Shown piece by piece: positions 20,351-32,000 of a stretch of DNA of 64,000 bases. The stretch lies in NCBI GenBank assembly GCA_001949185.1, contig BDGG01000006.1, positions 1,857,657-1,921,656 on the forward strand. The letters are read 5' to 3'. This DNA is from Ramazzottius varieornatus (lineage: Eukaryota > Tardigrada > Eutardigrada > Parachela > Ramazzottiidae). Position numbers and translations under genes: made by a program. The stretch's first letter is position 1; each line of letters begins with the position of its first letter. The notes beneath the pieces were generated by a model, which was given only the letters and a program-made list of their open reading frames with translations, was not told where the DNA came from and made no database searches.

Positions 20351-21894
20351 AGAAGTTTGTCATGGACAGTGGCCATCAGCTGATCAGCTGTTTTATTACT
20401 CTTACGCTTCAACGCTGCTGTCGATTGCCATTCGACTTTCTCGCGGAGAAGCTCTGAAATAGCTTGAACTGTTGAAGATCTGCGTGTTCCGGTAAAATGT
20501 AGATCTAAACGCTATAATAAATATGACCAGCTTTAAGTTAGCTCCTCGGCCCAATATCCAGTACGAATGTACAGCAGTGCAGCCTTCGATGTCAGTCGCG
20601 ACCAATGCAATAAATTTGCCGGGAAAGACAGCGAGTATGGCAAAAGTATGACCTGTCGATGACGTGAATTTTAAAGTGGATTACAAATATGATGACGTAA
20701 CCAGGTAGGAAAATTTAATTTTTCGAATTTGGTTTTGTGCGATATGGAAGATGCTGGACATCTAGTGCGTCATGTTCTACAAACGCAGTCACCAGCAACA
20801 TCGACCTCACCCAAACAGAATATCGATTGCTGTCAATGCGCATTACAAGTACCGGTCTGGCACAATTGATTGCTTTGCAGCAGCGGAGTTAGTGCAATCA
20901 GTCCATATGGAAGACGGAAACTATCACCGTAACGTGCATTTGGGCAGACCATAAAACTAAGCTGGTGACTTCATTACCCTAATATCTTTGAGAGCCTCCG
21001 AAACCATCTCAATCGAATTTGAAAGCTACGATCATCAGACGCGTTTTAACGAGCTGCATTCGTCACAGAACGACTGTTATGCAATGGGCGATTGAGCGTA
21101 AAAATCCCGTTAGACCCTGGTTGTCCATAAGTCTAAGAGGGCTGGCTACGGCCAGACGATGTCGTTTCAGTACTGAAGCGAGAGAAAACGTGCTTGCGCA
21201 GTGCCATGCTGAACTCCCGACTGAATTGGATGACATTGGTGCACTTGTACCGAGACATCGTTATAGACCACAAAACTGTCGTTGAATGGTACAAGAATGG
21301 TTTTCCCGATGAGACCGCTCAGACTCCTGCAGCCTCGACCGGCTCTAACGTTTATCTGAACGACTTAGAAAGTTGCCAGTGCGTCATGTCGACCATCGAA
21401 GAACTGGAAGATGACATGAACTCTTTCGATGTTGCTGATATCGGTGCTGTTTTACCTGAAGCTTAATCCAACATAATAATCCACTTTCTACATTTTGTTT
21501 TTTCTCTACACTATTTGCTTGTACATGGTCCTCGGGATGAGTTCATTGTGACGTCCGAATGCAGAGACCATCTTGGTCGGTTTCTTTTTGGGGGTTTCTT
21601 GTCTGCATTCTTCCTCCCACAAAAAGATTTTTATGTTTCGTATTGTGCGCATCCTGTGCATGAATTTTTCACATAAAGGCCAAAACTCAAAACTGGAACT
21701 TTCAGCAGGCCGCGTTACCAGATTTTACCTGTACTTAGAAATTACGTCATCCACAGGTCGTACATCTCGGTACTATCTGTCTTTCCCGGCAAATTATTTT
21801 GGATGGCCGCCGCTGTTCGATGTTGATTTTTACTTGTAGCAAGAATCACCTGCCCGTACCGCCGTAGCGAAAGGGCCCAGCCCGTTATATTTAC

Positions 21895-21945
21895 TGGCCC
21901 ATAATATCTCGTCGCGCGTGTACACATTCGAGCAGGTATGTCCGA
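21895..21945 (-). mobile_element. MITE-C terminal fragment
   Basis: Reads on the minus strand as a terminal ACGCGCGACGAGATATTATG followed by GGCCA, matching the outer end of MITE-C copies at 31413 and 37848. The rest of the element is not recognisable. Confidence 0.5.
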
Positions 21946-23210
21946 GATCACCGGAACTGTATAGCACCAGAGTTAGTTCTTGCACAGACAGTGCTTTCTT
22001 GAATTAGGCCGAGCGAAGTGAGCCCTTTGAAGTGTGTCACGATTTCAATGCTGGTCACGATGTTCAGTCATGGCTTTGTGCAAACTCTCCTCCGAAAACT
22101 AATGCGCAAAATGAACGGTTCGATATACCGGTACCGCTAGTAGCAACCCCAAGCATAACATTTAAACTCTCCACACTGCGGATTGCGGCGGTTACGACGA
22201 TTACATTCGGAATGACACCAGATCATTATGAAACAGCTCACAGGAACCACACCAACACCCCGCCTGAGCTGGCAAGCCAAAGCAAGGCGACCGACGAGGT
22301 CTTCCGTGAATATCAAACCTGCAGTCGCTTTACTACTTACTAGCTAGAAGTGGGAAAGCAAGCAGCGGCTGAGCCATCAGGCGACATTATCACCACCATT
22401 TTCCCCAGCCAGTGAACCTGTTTCGCAAGTCATATCTCGGCTCGCGTATCATATGTATGGGGCTTATGCTGCGCAGCTATCCACGGCTCATGTTCTGCCT
22501 GATACATATCGCTGCACGGAATTTAAAAGTCTGTACAAGCGGAGTTGGTTGCACTATTGACCGGTTAGGTCGCGATTTGAAATTTTGGTGGTTTGGAGCG
22601 TGATCAGACCAATGAGGAAACTGCAGCTGGTGCGAGGACTGATGCGAGCGACACGTCTCACTCATTTTCCGCCACTTGACTTCCGGTTCTCGTTATGCAA
22701 ATTCATCATATTTTCGACCTAAACCAGCATTAAAGTTAGGAAGAGACGTTTCTTTTCCCAATACCCATTCGGGTCGCGCGGCCTGAAATCGCTTTGCACT
22801 AGTTTTCTCGCCGGTTTCCTTGAGACAGCGAGTCTACTTGAGTAAATTATCATAATCAGCATTCAGGAGAATCGGTTTTGCATAATAAAAACGAGAAAGT
22901 ACAGAAAACAGCCTTAACATAAGCTGAAACTAAAACTAGAAAGGTTCTTCTATTTGTCTTTAATTAGTCGAAAGAGGATGAGTACAGTAAACAGCACCAA
23001 AACAAGGGGTCGACAGGGTTTCTCAAAAGTGCCCGTATTTAATAAAACCGAATGACCGATGATGACAACGCCTGTCCGTTTCCAGAATTCATCATAGCGT
23101 CGCTGTTGGGCGGACACCTCGTATACCAACTGTTCGCAGCTTTCCTGATGTGCAAGTACTGTCTGACGCCCATCTTGCAACGACAAATGCGGCGCTTAGT
23201 AAACAGTTTT

Positions 23211-23291
23211 CCCAGACCGGACGATGCCGTGGAACGTCCCAGACCGGACGATGCCGTGGAACGTCCCAGACCGGACGATGCCGTGGAATGT
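23211..23291. repeat. 27-bp minisatellite, three copies
   Basis: A 27-bp unit containing AGACCGGACGATGCCGTGGA is repeated three times head to tail with one base changed in the last copy. The unit is a multiple of three, so a frame through it (23052-23441) encodes a PDDAVERPR repeat; whether that frame is a gene is doubtful. Confidence 0.85.
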
Positions 23292-24525
23292 CTCATATCT
23301 GGATATCATCTTTGTACTCGAATTCAACTGACCGAACCATCCAAACTCATGCACAGGAATAATCCGGCCAATAATAGGCTAAGAAGATACGGACCTAAAA
23401 ACGTTCCCAATACCTTACCAGTGAACTGGAAACCAGAATAGAGCCTGGAGGACACATAGAGTTTTGGTGTTATTCAAAGTGGAGGGATTTCTGGATCATG
23501 GCTTGCAGAACCAATCAGGCAGACTACAGACACCGTTTTGTCGCAGCAACAGTCGATAAGCACGGATCAGATGGCCACATCGGATTTGATGGTCGCGGCT
23601 TGTATTACGCGGTCGGTGAGACTCGTGAAATGTTGGACATTTGGGGGGAAGTTCCAGTAGCTCGGGAACCAGAGCCGGGGGCTCATCAAATAGTTCCGGT
23701 ATGTACATGTACTTGGGTTTGTCTGCTGTCGTCTGCAATGTCGCCATCACTTCTCCATTGGTTCTGAAGTTTGACTTACAATGGTACCACAGTACTGTAC
23801 TCATACAAAGAACTGGAGCCCAATAAAACAACCAAATTTCGAGCCCAGTAGGGAATTAGACGTCGACATTGTATAAATGCACACAAGATCGGGAAGTACA
23901 GTACATTCGAGTCGGACAAAGTTCGTTCTTTTTTTGTAAACGCTAACGTGCTGCAAAACCGAACCCCGACATCAGCCATCCACTTGCAGTGTCTTCCAAA
24001 TAATACAGTATGTTTGCATCTTCACTTTTCAGGAAGAAGTGCCGGAGGCAGCCCTTGGTCAAGCTCACCAAGCTCAGCAGGAAGTTCGAGCCTTTCCTGA
24101 AATTGTAATACTGTAGCTGAAAATCGTTGAATACGACTTGCTGTTGTGATTCGCCTTTCACAGCGTCATCAGTTTTTCCACACACAGATTTTGTTTTGCT
24201 GCAGTGCTTGGATCGTCGAGCGTTAAGGATAATTTACAATATTAAAATCATTATTTTAAATATGTCCGAATATGGCGCGCTGCAGCCCCCGACGTCCGAG
24301 ATAACTCAGACACCTGCCGAGTTAATCATCGGCTTTCGGTGTCGACTAATCTCCATCGACCACAATTTCAGTCTGTTCGTCCATCCACTTTCTCCACCTC
24401 TTTTAAATTTTAATTATTTTAAATGATAAATAACCATCCAGAACTTCATTATTTTAATTATTTTAAATAAATATCAATAATCATTCTAAATATAGAATAA
24501 TTATTCTAAATATGGTTAATACCAC

Positions 24526-24550
24526 CCATTAAAAAAATATTTTAATGGGC
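24526..24550. repeat. 25-bp palindrome
   Basis: CCCATTAAAA and TTTTAATGGG arms surround an A/T centre at the 5' edge of the retroelement region. Confidence 0.6.
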
Positions 24551-24553
24551 GGC

Positions 24554-24696
24554 GAGCAAAAGGCCTCTCTCTTCAGCCGGCGAGCACCTGATCGCGCTTC
24601 TCTCTTATGCCAACAGTGACCAGCGTCCATCATGCCAGCTCAGCGCTCGCCGGCATTCATTTCTCATTCTCGCCTTTTGCTCGCGCAGTGAACGTT
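24554..24696. repeat. Foldback in retroelement 5' region
   Basis: GCGAGCAAAAGGC and GCCGGCGAGC on the left are matched by GCTCGCCGGC and GCCTTTTGCTCGC on the right, in mirrored order. This makes an interrupted stem of two blocks around a loop of about 70 nt. It lies upstream of the gag-like frame. Confidence 0.7.
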
Positions 24697-24923
24697 GCTC
24701 CCGAAGCGAGTCTCACTGTGCAAGTTTTTCAATCCACCACGGGCTCAGAGCCCACACCTATGTGCCCGGAAGGCGGTTTTCAGTTTTCCAGTGTTCTCAT
24801 CTTCTAAGGTTGATTGCACATCACCGTATTTTTAATTTTATTTTTTCCGGCCACCATATTGTTTCCACCTAATTGTGGTTGTTGATTTTGGAACTACATC
24901 CCCACAAGAACTCCTGCGCAATC

Positions 24924-25406
24924 ATGCCGGCCGCTGGAACCGCACGCAAATCTCAGCGTGTTCCAGCTCCAGCACCTTACCCACAACCATCGCGTAGTCG
25001 GGGAAAAGCCAAGAAGGATACCGTCACAGCCCCAGCTCCCGCTCGCCGGTCGCCGAAGGGAAAGTCAGTGGCAGTCCTCGCCCCTCTCGCACCATACAGA
25101 ATGGCTATCCTGGAGCAGAAGTTCGATCAGCTCACGGGATTGGTCTCTAACATAGCGCTGATCAACGGCCAGAACCGCACTATCATCACCCAGCGTTCCA
25201 ACGGCGAATCTGACCGTGACCTTTCTCCATCGTCCGACAAAGTGACTGTTCCAGGTAATACTTTTGGTACCTCGATCCAAGAAGTGACTTCGAAGTCAGT
25301 CCTGGATGGATTAGGTCCAAAACCAGACATAGTCGGGGTACCAGTCCCATTACCGCTACCATTGCCGTTACAGCTACCGCGCGCAGTCAGTTACAGGGAC
25401 CTGTAG
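24924..25406 (+). pseudogene. Gag-like ORF of the DIRS-order element
   Basis: ATG at 24924 opens a 160-codon frame, rich in Pro, Ala, Arg and Lys at first, then with a short coiled-coil-like segment (MAILEQKFDQLTGLVSNIA). The frame stops at 25406. Related sequence continues in another frame at 25508-25738 and then into the zinc-knuckle region, so the original protein is probably split by frameshifts. Assigned by position and composition, since Gag proteins are poorly conserved. Confidence 0.55.
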
Positions 25407-25691
25407 GCAGTTCCGGAAGACATTCGCTGCTGCATCCGTCTCAGACCCACATCACTCCACTGGCCGAGCTCCTTCCTGAGAACCGTATCACCAACATCAA
25501 TGGAAAGGTGCCAAAGCTGAGCCTGAGCGGAAAAGGGGACTTCCACATCAGAAAGAACGTGAGCCAAAAGAAGCCCTTCCGTAACTTCGCTGACTTCTCC
25601 GCCGCCTTCTCAGTCTTCATGGCCTACCGTATCACAGTGGATCCCAAGCTCGCGATTTCTCTCGCACGGTACCTGGAGGTGGTGGCCACCA

Positions 25692-27644
25692 TTGCCAGAA
25701 CCTACCCTAACAGTAGCAAGTGGATGCATGGCCTATGATGAAATTCATCGTATGTACGCTTCCCTCGACATTACAAACTACGCATTGTGGACTCGCCGCC
25801 ACGACGATTCCTACAACCAGATAATGCTGATGGCAGACCAAGCAGACCAATTGGAGCAATCCTTCGAGTCGTCCAGCAGAAGCCATCGTCTCCACTGCAC
25901 CTACTGTGACGAACAGGGACACATCAGTCGAGATTGTCCCAACGGCGGGTACTTCAATCAGATCTGCCGCAACTTCAGCGGCGGCTACTGCTCCGATCCT
26001 TGTCAGCGGGAAGAGATCACAAGTGCTTCCGCTGCGGCAAGAACCCTCCTTCCTCCGAGTGCACCGATGAAGCCGCCCCTCGCGGGGACCGTCGCAAGAA
26101 ACACTCCTCTTAGGCCGGAAGCCTTTCAGCGCCACCTCCGGCTCCACCCAGACCGTCGGTTCGTCCAGCAGCTACTCCAAGCCATTACTCACCGCACTGA
26201 CATAGGCTTCCAAGGTCCCGAACGTCCTCGTTTCTCCAAGAATGCCATCTCAGCTTTCTCCCACGCCACTTCTCTCCTCGTCACCATAGCCTCCGAAGTC
26301 TCTAAAGGCCGCTGCCAAGGCCCATCCAAGTCAGTACCTTTCCCCAATTTTGTTTGTAACCCCATCGGGGCAGTCCCAAAAAAGAACGGGGACGTGAGAA
26401 TTATTTTAGACCTATCGCAGCCTACGCGCGACTCAGTTAACTCTCATATCGATAAAGACGACTTTTCTCTTTCGTTTCCTACTGTCGACCAGGCAGTCTT
26501 CATTCTTAACCGCCTGGGAAATGGCGCATTTATGGCGAAGTTCGACATTCAGTCAGCTTTTCGTCTTATTCCTGTTAGAAAACTAGACCATCATTTACTC
26601 GGTTTTAAATTTGACAACTTCTACTATTATGATACTGTTCTTTCGATGGGCTGCCGTTCGTCCCCCTTTTGGTTCTGCTAGTGTTCCGAGGCAGTCCGCT
26701 GGATAGTCAGTGAGGAGGCGAAGCACAAAGACATCCTGGTGTACATCGACGACTTCTGGGCAGCATCACAAAGTCGCGACAAGTGTCAGACCGTAATCAG
26801 CACCATGCAGACAATAGCCGCAGACCTGGACGTTCCACTTGCCGAAGACAAGACAATACGGCCAGTAACATGCTTAACATTTCTCGGCATCGAGATCGAC
26901 ACAATCAGACAGACCCTCTCCCTCCCAGCAGACAAAGCCAACGGGATTTACGACCTTGTTTATCAGTGGTCCAACAAAGGCAAGTGCAGTAAACAGGAAC
27001 TGCAAAGTCTAATTGGGTCGTTGATGTTCGCGTCAAAGTGCGTCCCGGCCAGCAGACTGTTTATTCAGCGGCTTCTCTTCCTCCTCCGCGGCAAGCCAGA
27101 GCAGTACGCCTCATTTACACTCGATCGCGAATTCCAGCTGGACCTGCAGTGGTGGAAAGAGTTCCTCCCGAAGTGGAATAGTACCGCCTCTTTCCTCGAT
27201 AACGACTGGACTTCCTCTTCCGTCCTTCACCTCTACACCGACGCCTTCGGTACCCTCGGCATGGGCGCGTTCTTCCAGAACAGCTGGTTCCAGTCCCGGT
27301 GGCCTCCCTGGATAAAGAGCCACAAGATTTGCATCGAGTATCTGCAGATGCTGCCGATCTTGAATGCCATCCTGGTATGGGGTCACAAGTTCGCAAACAA
27401 GCGCATCCTAATGCATTGTGACAAGCTGGGCGCCGTTCATGCCTGGAAGAAGCTAAGGTCTCATAACCACGGAGTCCTGTCTGTCATGCGTCGCATGGTG
27501 GCAGCAGCCGCGCATCACAATATGCAGATCAAGCTTGAACATATTCCGGGAGTTATGAACGATGTGGCTGACGCTCTATCTCGATTTCAGGCTTCTCGTT
27601 TCCGTCAGGTAGCGCCATCTGCGGGCCTCCTACCTACCCTTTAG
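25692..27644 (+). pseudogene. Reverse transcriptase-RNase H of the DIRS-order element
   Basis: One frame runs 25692-27644 and is broken only by a TAG at 26679-26681. It begins with a zinc knuckle CTYCDEQGHISRDC, then RT motifs (GAVPKKNGDVRIILDLSQP, FMAKFDIQSAF, SMGCRSSP, and the catalytic box VYIDDFW), a thumb region (LTFLGIEIDT) and an RNase H-like domain (HLYTDAFGTLGMGAF, ending DVADALSRFQ). The stop falls between the SMGCRSSP and YIDD motifs, so no full RT can be made without readthrough. Confidence 0.85.
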
Positions 27645-27689
27645 CCCTGGACTGGAAGCGGAACATCGGCCATCAACTCCTTAGACAGC

Positions 27690-28620
27690 GTGGTGCGACA
27701 TCTTCAGTTGCACCACATCGCTCCGTCAACAAGAACGGCGTACGAGACCGGAGTCCGCCGTTTCCGAGCCTTCTGCAACGCCAATAACTTTTCTTCAGAT
27801 TCCGGCAGCCGATACCACAGTCAAACGCTTCATCGCTTGAGGCAGTCAGCCTCTCCTCGGCTCGTGTCTACCTCGCAGCCATCGCCAATCTCACTGCACA
27901 ACATTCCCTTCCAACTCCCACTTCTTCCAAGTCCATCCATCAATTGCTCATGCATTCAAAAGGATCGCCGGCCAGAAGTCTGACAAGCGCCTCCCCATCG
28001 ATCTTGATGTGATGCGCAACATGAAAGACGAACTGGCTACCATGAACCTCCTTCCACACGACCGCGCCCTCTACTGGTCAGCTTTTACTTTGGCCGTTTT
28101 TGGGGCTTTCCGCATCAGTGGATACACCAACCCGGCAAACAGGTCCTTCGACAGCCGCACTCTCCTTCTCACCGACGTCTCCACGAAGCCTAAAGGTCTC
28201 AATGTTCGACTTCGACAATCGAAGATCGACCAGTTCAGCCATGGCTACACTGTCCAACTTCTCCACACCGGTCGCTCAGTCTGCATTGTCAGAGCCACGA
28301 CCAGATACATCCACTTCCGTTCCAGCATCGGCAGGACCGAAGACCCGTTAGTCATCCTGGAGTCCGACAGCTATCTCACACGTCCGGTCCGGCCTTCGGA
28401 CGTACTCTACAAGCCTGTCTTCAAGGCCTTCCTCATCCAGAAATTTACTCCTCACACAGCCTACGCATCGTTGCTGCCACCACTGCAGCTCAGAACGGTG
28501 CCTCGGCGGAAGCCATCCAGCAGATCGGCAGATGGAAATCCTCCTGCTTCACCAGCTATGTCCGAACCCAAGTGCCAAGTCTCGGCCTACAACCCTACTC
28601 ACCTCACAACTCCCCCTAAA
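27690..28620 (+). pseudogene. Tyrosine recombinase of the DIRS-order element
   Basis: N-terminal SAM-like segment (APSTRTAYETGVRRF), then in other frames VYLAAIANLTAQHSLP and AFRISGY (first catalytic Arg). Near 28450 a frameshift moves the rest to a frame reading HSLRIVAATTAAQ and IGRWKSSCFTSYVRTQ, which supplies the His-x-x-Arg and nucleophilic Tyr motifs. At least two frameshifts make it nonfunctional. This domain, instead of a DDE integrase, is what places the element in the DIRS order. Confidence 0.8.
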
Positions 28621-28833
28621 ATTTCTCTGACTACACTGCTCAATATTCTAGCGGTCTGTTGGTTTTTTGGGGCTTCGCACGTTGCGCATACGGCTGAGCA
28701 AGCGTGCACTTCTCGTGTCCAGTACACGTTTGCTTCATACGCTGAGCAAGCCAGCAATGTGTGGGTTCCCACAAAAGGCATTCTGGTTCGCGAGTCGTAT
28801 GCATTAAAGGTGAATGTAGCGGAGTTATCAGAA

Positions 28834-28933
28834 TAAAATCGCAGGGTAAATTTGTCATCTACAGAAAGACAGAGAATAGGCGCTGCACCTATTCTCTCTT
28901 TGTGAGGATGATAAACGTCACCCCGCGATTTTA
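28834..28933. repeat. 100-bp imperfect hairpin 3' of the retroelement
   Basis: Left arm TAAAATCGCAGGGT through AGAGAATAGG pairs with the complementary right arm CCTATTCTCT through CCGCGATTTTA around a 7-nt loop (about 28880-28886). It may be the element's 3' terminal structure or an independent foldback. Confidence 0.65.
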
Positions 28934-29083
28934 CACTGACAACTGCGCTATTTTAACCTCGAAATGAAAGAAACGTTGCACTATCTATCTGTTTGTTCTT
29001 TATAAACCTCTGATGTACCAGAAAGCCAACGTACTGTGGCTACTAAACAACGTTGTGTCAAAGAAGGAAGTGGCGGTTAAACT

Positions 29084-32000
29084 CTAAACATCTGTCTCGG
29101 CATTTTCCGCCACAGGATGGATTATCGAATTGCTCTGCACTAATGGCTTTCTTTGGCTTTCTAAGTCGTTGTCATCTTTATCACATGCATCATCGCCATC
29201 CCCGCGGGAACCTCCGACTGCTGCGGAGGCAGCAGCTGCTGCGGCCAAGGTCGCCGTCTCCGCGGCTTTCAAGGCCGCTGCTTCCGCTTCTTCCTGCCTC
29301 GGTCCTTCTTCAAAGATGAATTGCATCTGTTCTTGATCTGAGTCACCTGCAAACAACAAACCACACTCTCAATATTCACAACGAAAAACATAAACAGAAA
29401 AGAGGGTGTCACTCAAGAAGTCAGCCTTATTGGACCCCGACAAAACCCGCTCAAATGGTAAACGATACAGGAAATGCTTTGAATCTACTGCAGGCATTTG
29501 AAAGCTTTGATGTGCGATATAGTGCACAAAATGGCCAAGCTTTGAATGTGGTCTTTCAATAGGTGGTAGAAAGCTGGAGAATCATCATACGCCCATCAGC
29601 TGAGATAATTGGACATTGACAGGTCTGCAAAATGGATGCATGTGCTGCTGCGACATGAAGGAATATCATAACTGAATGTCGTGGAAGAAAACGAGCCGTA
29701 GCCTTCACGTCATATTTGGGTGATTTGAATGACGGACGGCAGAAGCTGCTGCATGGCGCTGAGAGACAGGCGGCTTGCCGGCTTTGTCCATGCGTTACCA
29801 ATTGACAGGCCTTGCTGACGAGCTGCTCTTGATGGTGTTTGCAAAATGAATAATCTCTGTTTTACATTCCCCCAATATGCTAAGCAGGCTCCTAAGCCAG
29901 ACTGTGAATCATAGCAGCTGTCAGTAGGATCATAATTTGCTTGAGTGATATCCCACGGTCCGTTTTCACGATCGCGGCCTCTGAGGACTCCTGAAGGTCG
30001 TCCAGGTTGCATCCCTCGTGTTTAGCGGTCTGACTAGATTCAGACGGTGTAAATAAACACAAGGACACTTACGGTGGTAGAAATAATTGAAGTTGGATAC
30101 GATGACAGGAACAGGAAGTGCGATGGTCAGTACACCGCTGATGGCACACAAGGAGCCGACGATCTTGCCGAAGAACCCCACTGGCCGCATGTCGCCGTAA
30201 CCGACGGTCGTCATTGTAACCACTGCAAAGAGAAAGGAAACTTAAAAGCTCTGTTGGAAATTGCTGTGCTGTGATGTTAACTCCAGTTTTAATGGGCTTG
30301 TGAGCCGAGGTAATGGTTCTCGCCTAATTTTATACACTGAAATGTTATGCTGGGTGTTCTGAATTTGTGTTGCTTGCAAGAAACTAGAACTTTTTTGCGT
30401 TGCTGGAATTAACACCACTAAGACAAATGAAGCTAAATCAAGCGTGTCTGATGGTCGTTTTTGAATGCGATATTCTAGTTGGAATGACTGCGAATAATGT
30501 TTTCTCGCCAATGTAAAGTTCGTTCTCAAGTATCCTTCTCACATAACTGTGACGTGAATATATTTAGCGAAAGCGATTAGGCGGCGACAAAGCTCATAAA
30601 TCTCTTAGTTTCAAAGCATGCATGCTGGAGAATGCGACAGAGAGATGGCGTCAGACAGGATACTTACCCGCCCACCAAAAGGCATCTGGAATGCTTTTAA
30701 AATCCGACTCCTTATTATCGGCTTCGGCAAAATAAACAGCACTGCTGAAGAGAACGACACCAATCAGTAGGAAAAATATGAGCAGGCCCAGTTCGCGCAT
30801 CGAGGCCTTCAGCGTGCGACCCAAGATTTGCAGGCCCTTGGAGTGGCGGGATAATTTGAAGATCCGAAACACCCGGACGAGGCGGATGACTCGTAGTATG
30901 GCCAAGGACATTGCTTGGTTCTGAGGCTTCTGTTGCTGCTGCCCGTAAGCGTCCAGTGGCATCTCACCGAAGGTCGTCGTCCCTAGTGTCACGAAGTAGG
31001 GTACTATGGCCATCTGTCAAAAGACAACAACAAATAGATCAGTCGACCCGTCACTGTGAACACCGTCAGGTTTTCGATGCATTTTTTCCTGCTCAAAACT
31101 TAAAAACCTAGCTTACATTCTTCAGGATTGATCGTTACGCGATTGATCGTCTTGGGATTCTGCTTCAGATATTCTTAGCACTGGTGCCTCGTTTTGTTCC
31201 ATTTGAACAGATCTGTTGTACTGTAACACGTACTGCGAGTGGGGATCAGTGAAAACTATGGACCAGGTCTTTTCGCAACGGGGGTACGGAAGAACGTACG
31301 TACACGACTGATTCCCACGAATGCATTTTTCGGCATTGTCCTACGGTTGAATTTCAATTGCCGTCTTTCCCGCCTGGCCCATTATTTCTCGTCGTGTGTG
31401 TACCAGCGTACCTTACTGTGCAATAGCCCTTCCAAACAGAGTGGTTCGGAACAGATTTGTAGAAACTTGCAGGGTGGAGAGTAGAGAGATGCATAAACAG
31501 CGATCAATTTAAAGGTTTAAGGTCTGGGTTTGATTTTGACTCCATGGCCGTTTACGTTTGCCTTGACGTCACTGCAGTCCCAGGAGCTGTCACGTCGATC
31601 GCACAACTTTCCACGCTACACACGTCAAGTAAACAAAATTGCCAGGGCAGCAGTTTCCTATCACGGAACAGGAAATGGGACTGGTGGTATAATTAGCAGC
31701 TAGATATTTTGGAAAATTGGGGACCTTTAGAGTCAGCATTTTGAGTGCGTAACTTCGTGCCTTTGTTGGCTGCTAACGGGAAATGCAACATGAAGCTCGC
31801 GTGCAAGCCTTTCTCAACAGCTCAGCCACCAAAAGACTATGACAAAAGTGCAGCGTTTCCGGTAAACTGCGTCCGAGTCAAGGTTTGAATCTAGAAATTT
31901 GAGAAAGTGCAAGCATGTAAGTCGTAGCGTTCAGGAACTTACCAAGTCGATGATATTCATAACGTCAAGGAGAAATACTCTTTTGCTCGGACATGAGAGG

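Larger units (their letters stand above)
19540..24240. other. Repeat-bearing intergenic region
   Basis: About 4.7 kb without a convincing gene. It holds a partial MITE-C copy (20228-20350), another MITE-C-like end at 21895-21945, a 27-bp minisatellite (23211-23291) and scattered short ORFs. The frame at 21194-21466 reads somewhat protein-like (LYRDIVIDHKTVVEWYKNG), possibly a transposase remnant, but I cannot assign it. Confidence 0.45.
24526..28934 (+). mobile_element. Degraded DIRS-order (tyrosine recombinase) retroelement
   Basis: Order gag-like, CCHC zinc knuckle, reverse transcriptase, RNase H, tyrosine recombinase identifies the DIRS order rather than an LTR element. Ends are approximate: the left side has a palindrome at 24526-24550 and a foldback at 24554-24696, the right side a hairpin at about 28834-28933. 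No long direct repeats or integrase are seen. Stops and frameshifts show that it is inactive. DIRS, Ngaro and PAT types cannot be separated by eye. Confidence 0.8.
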
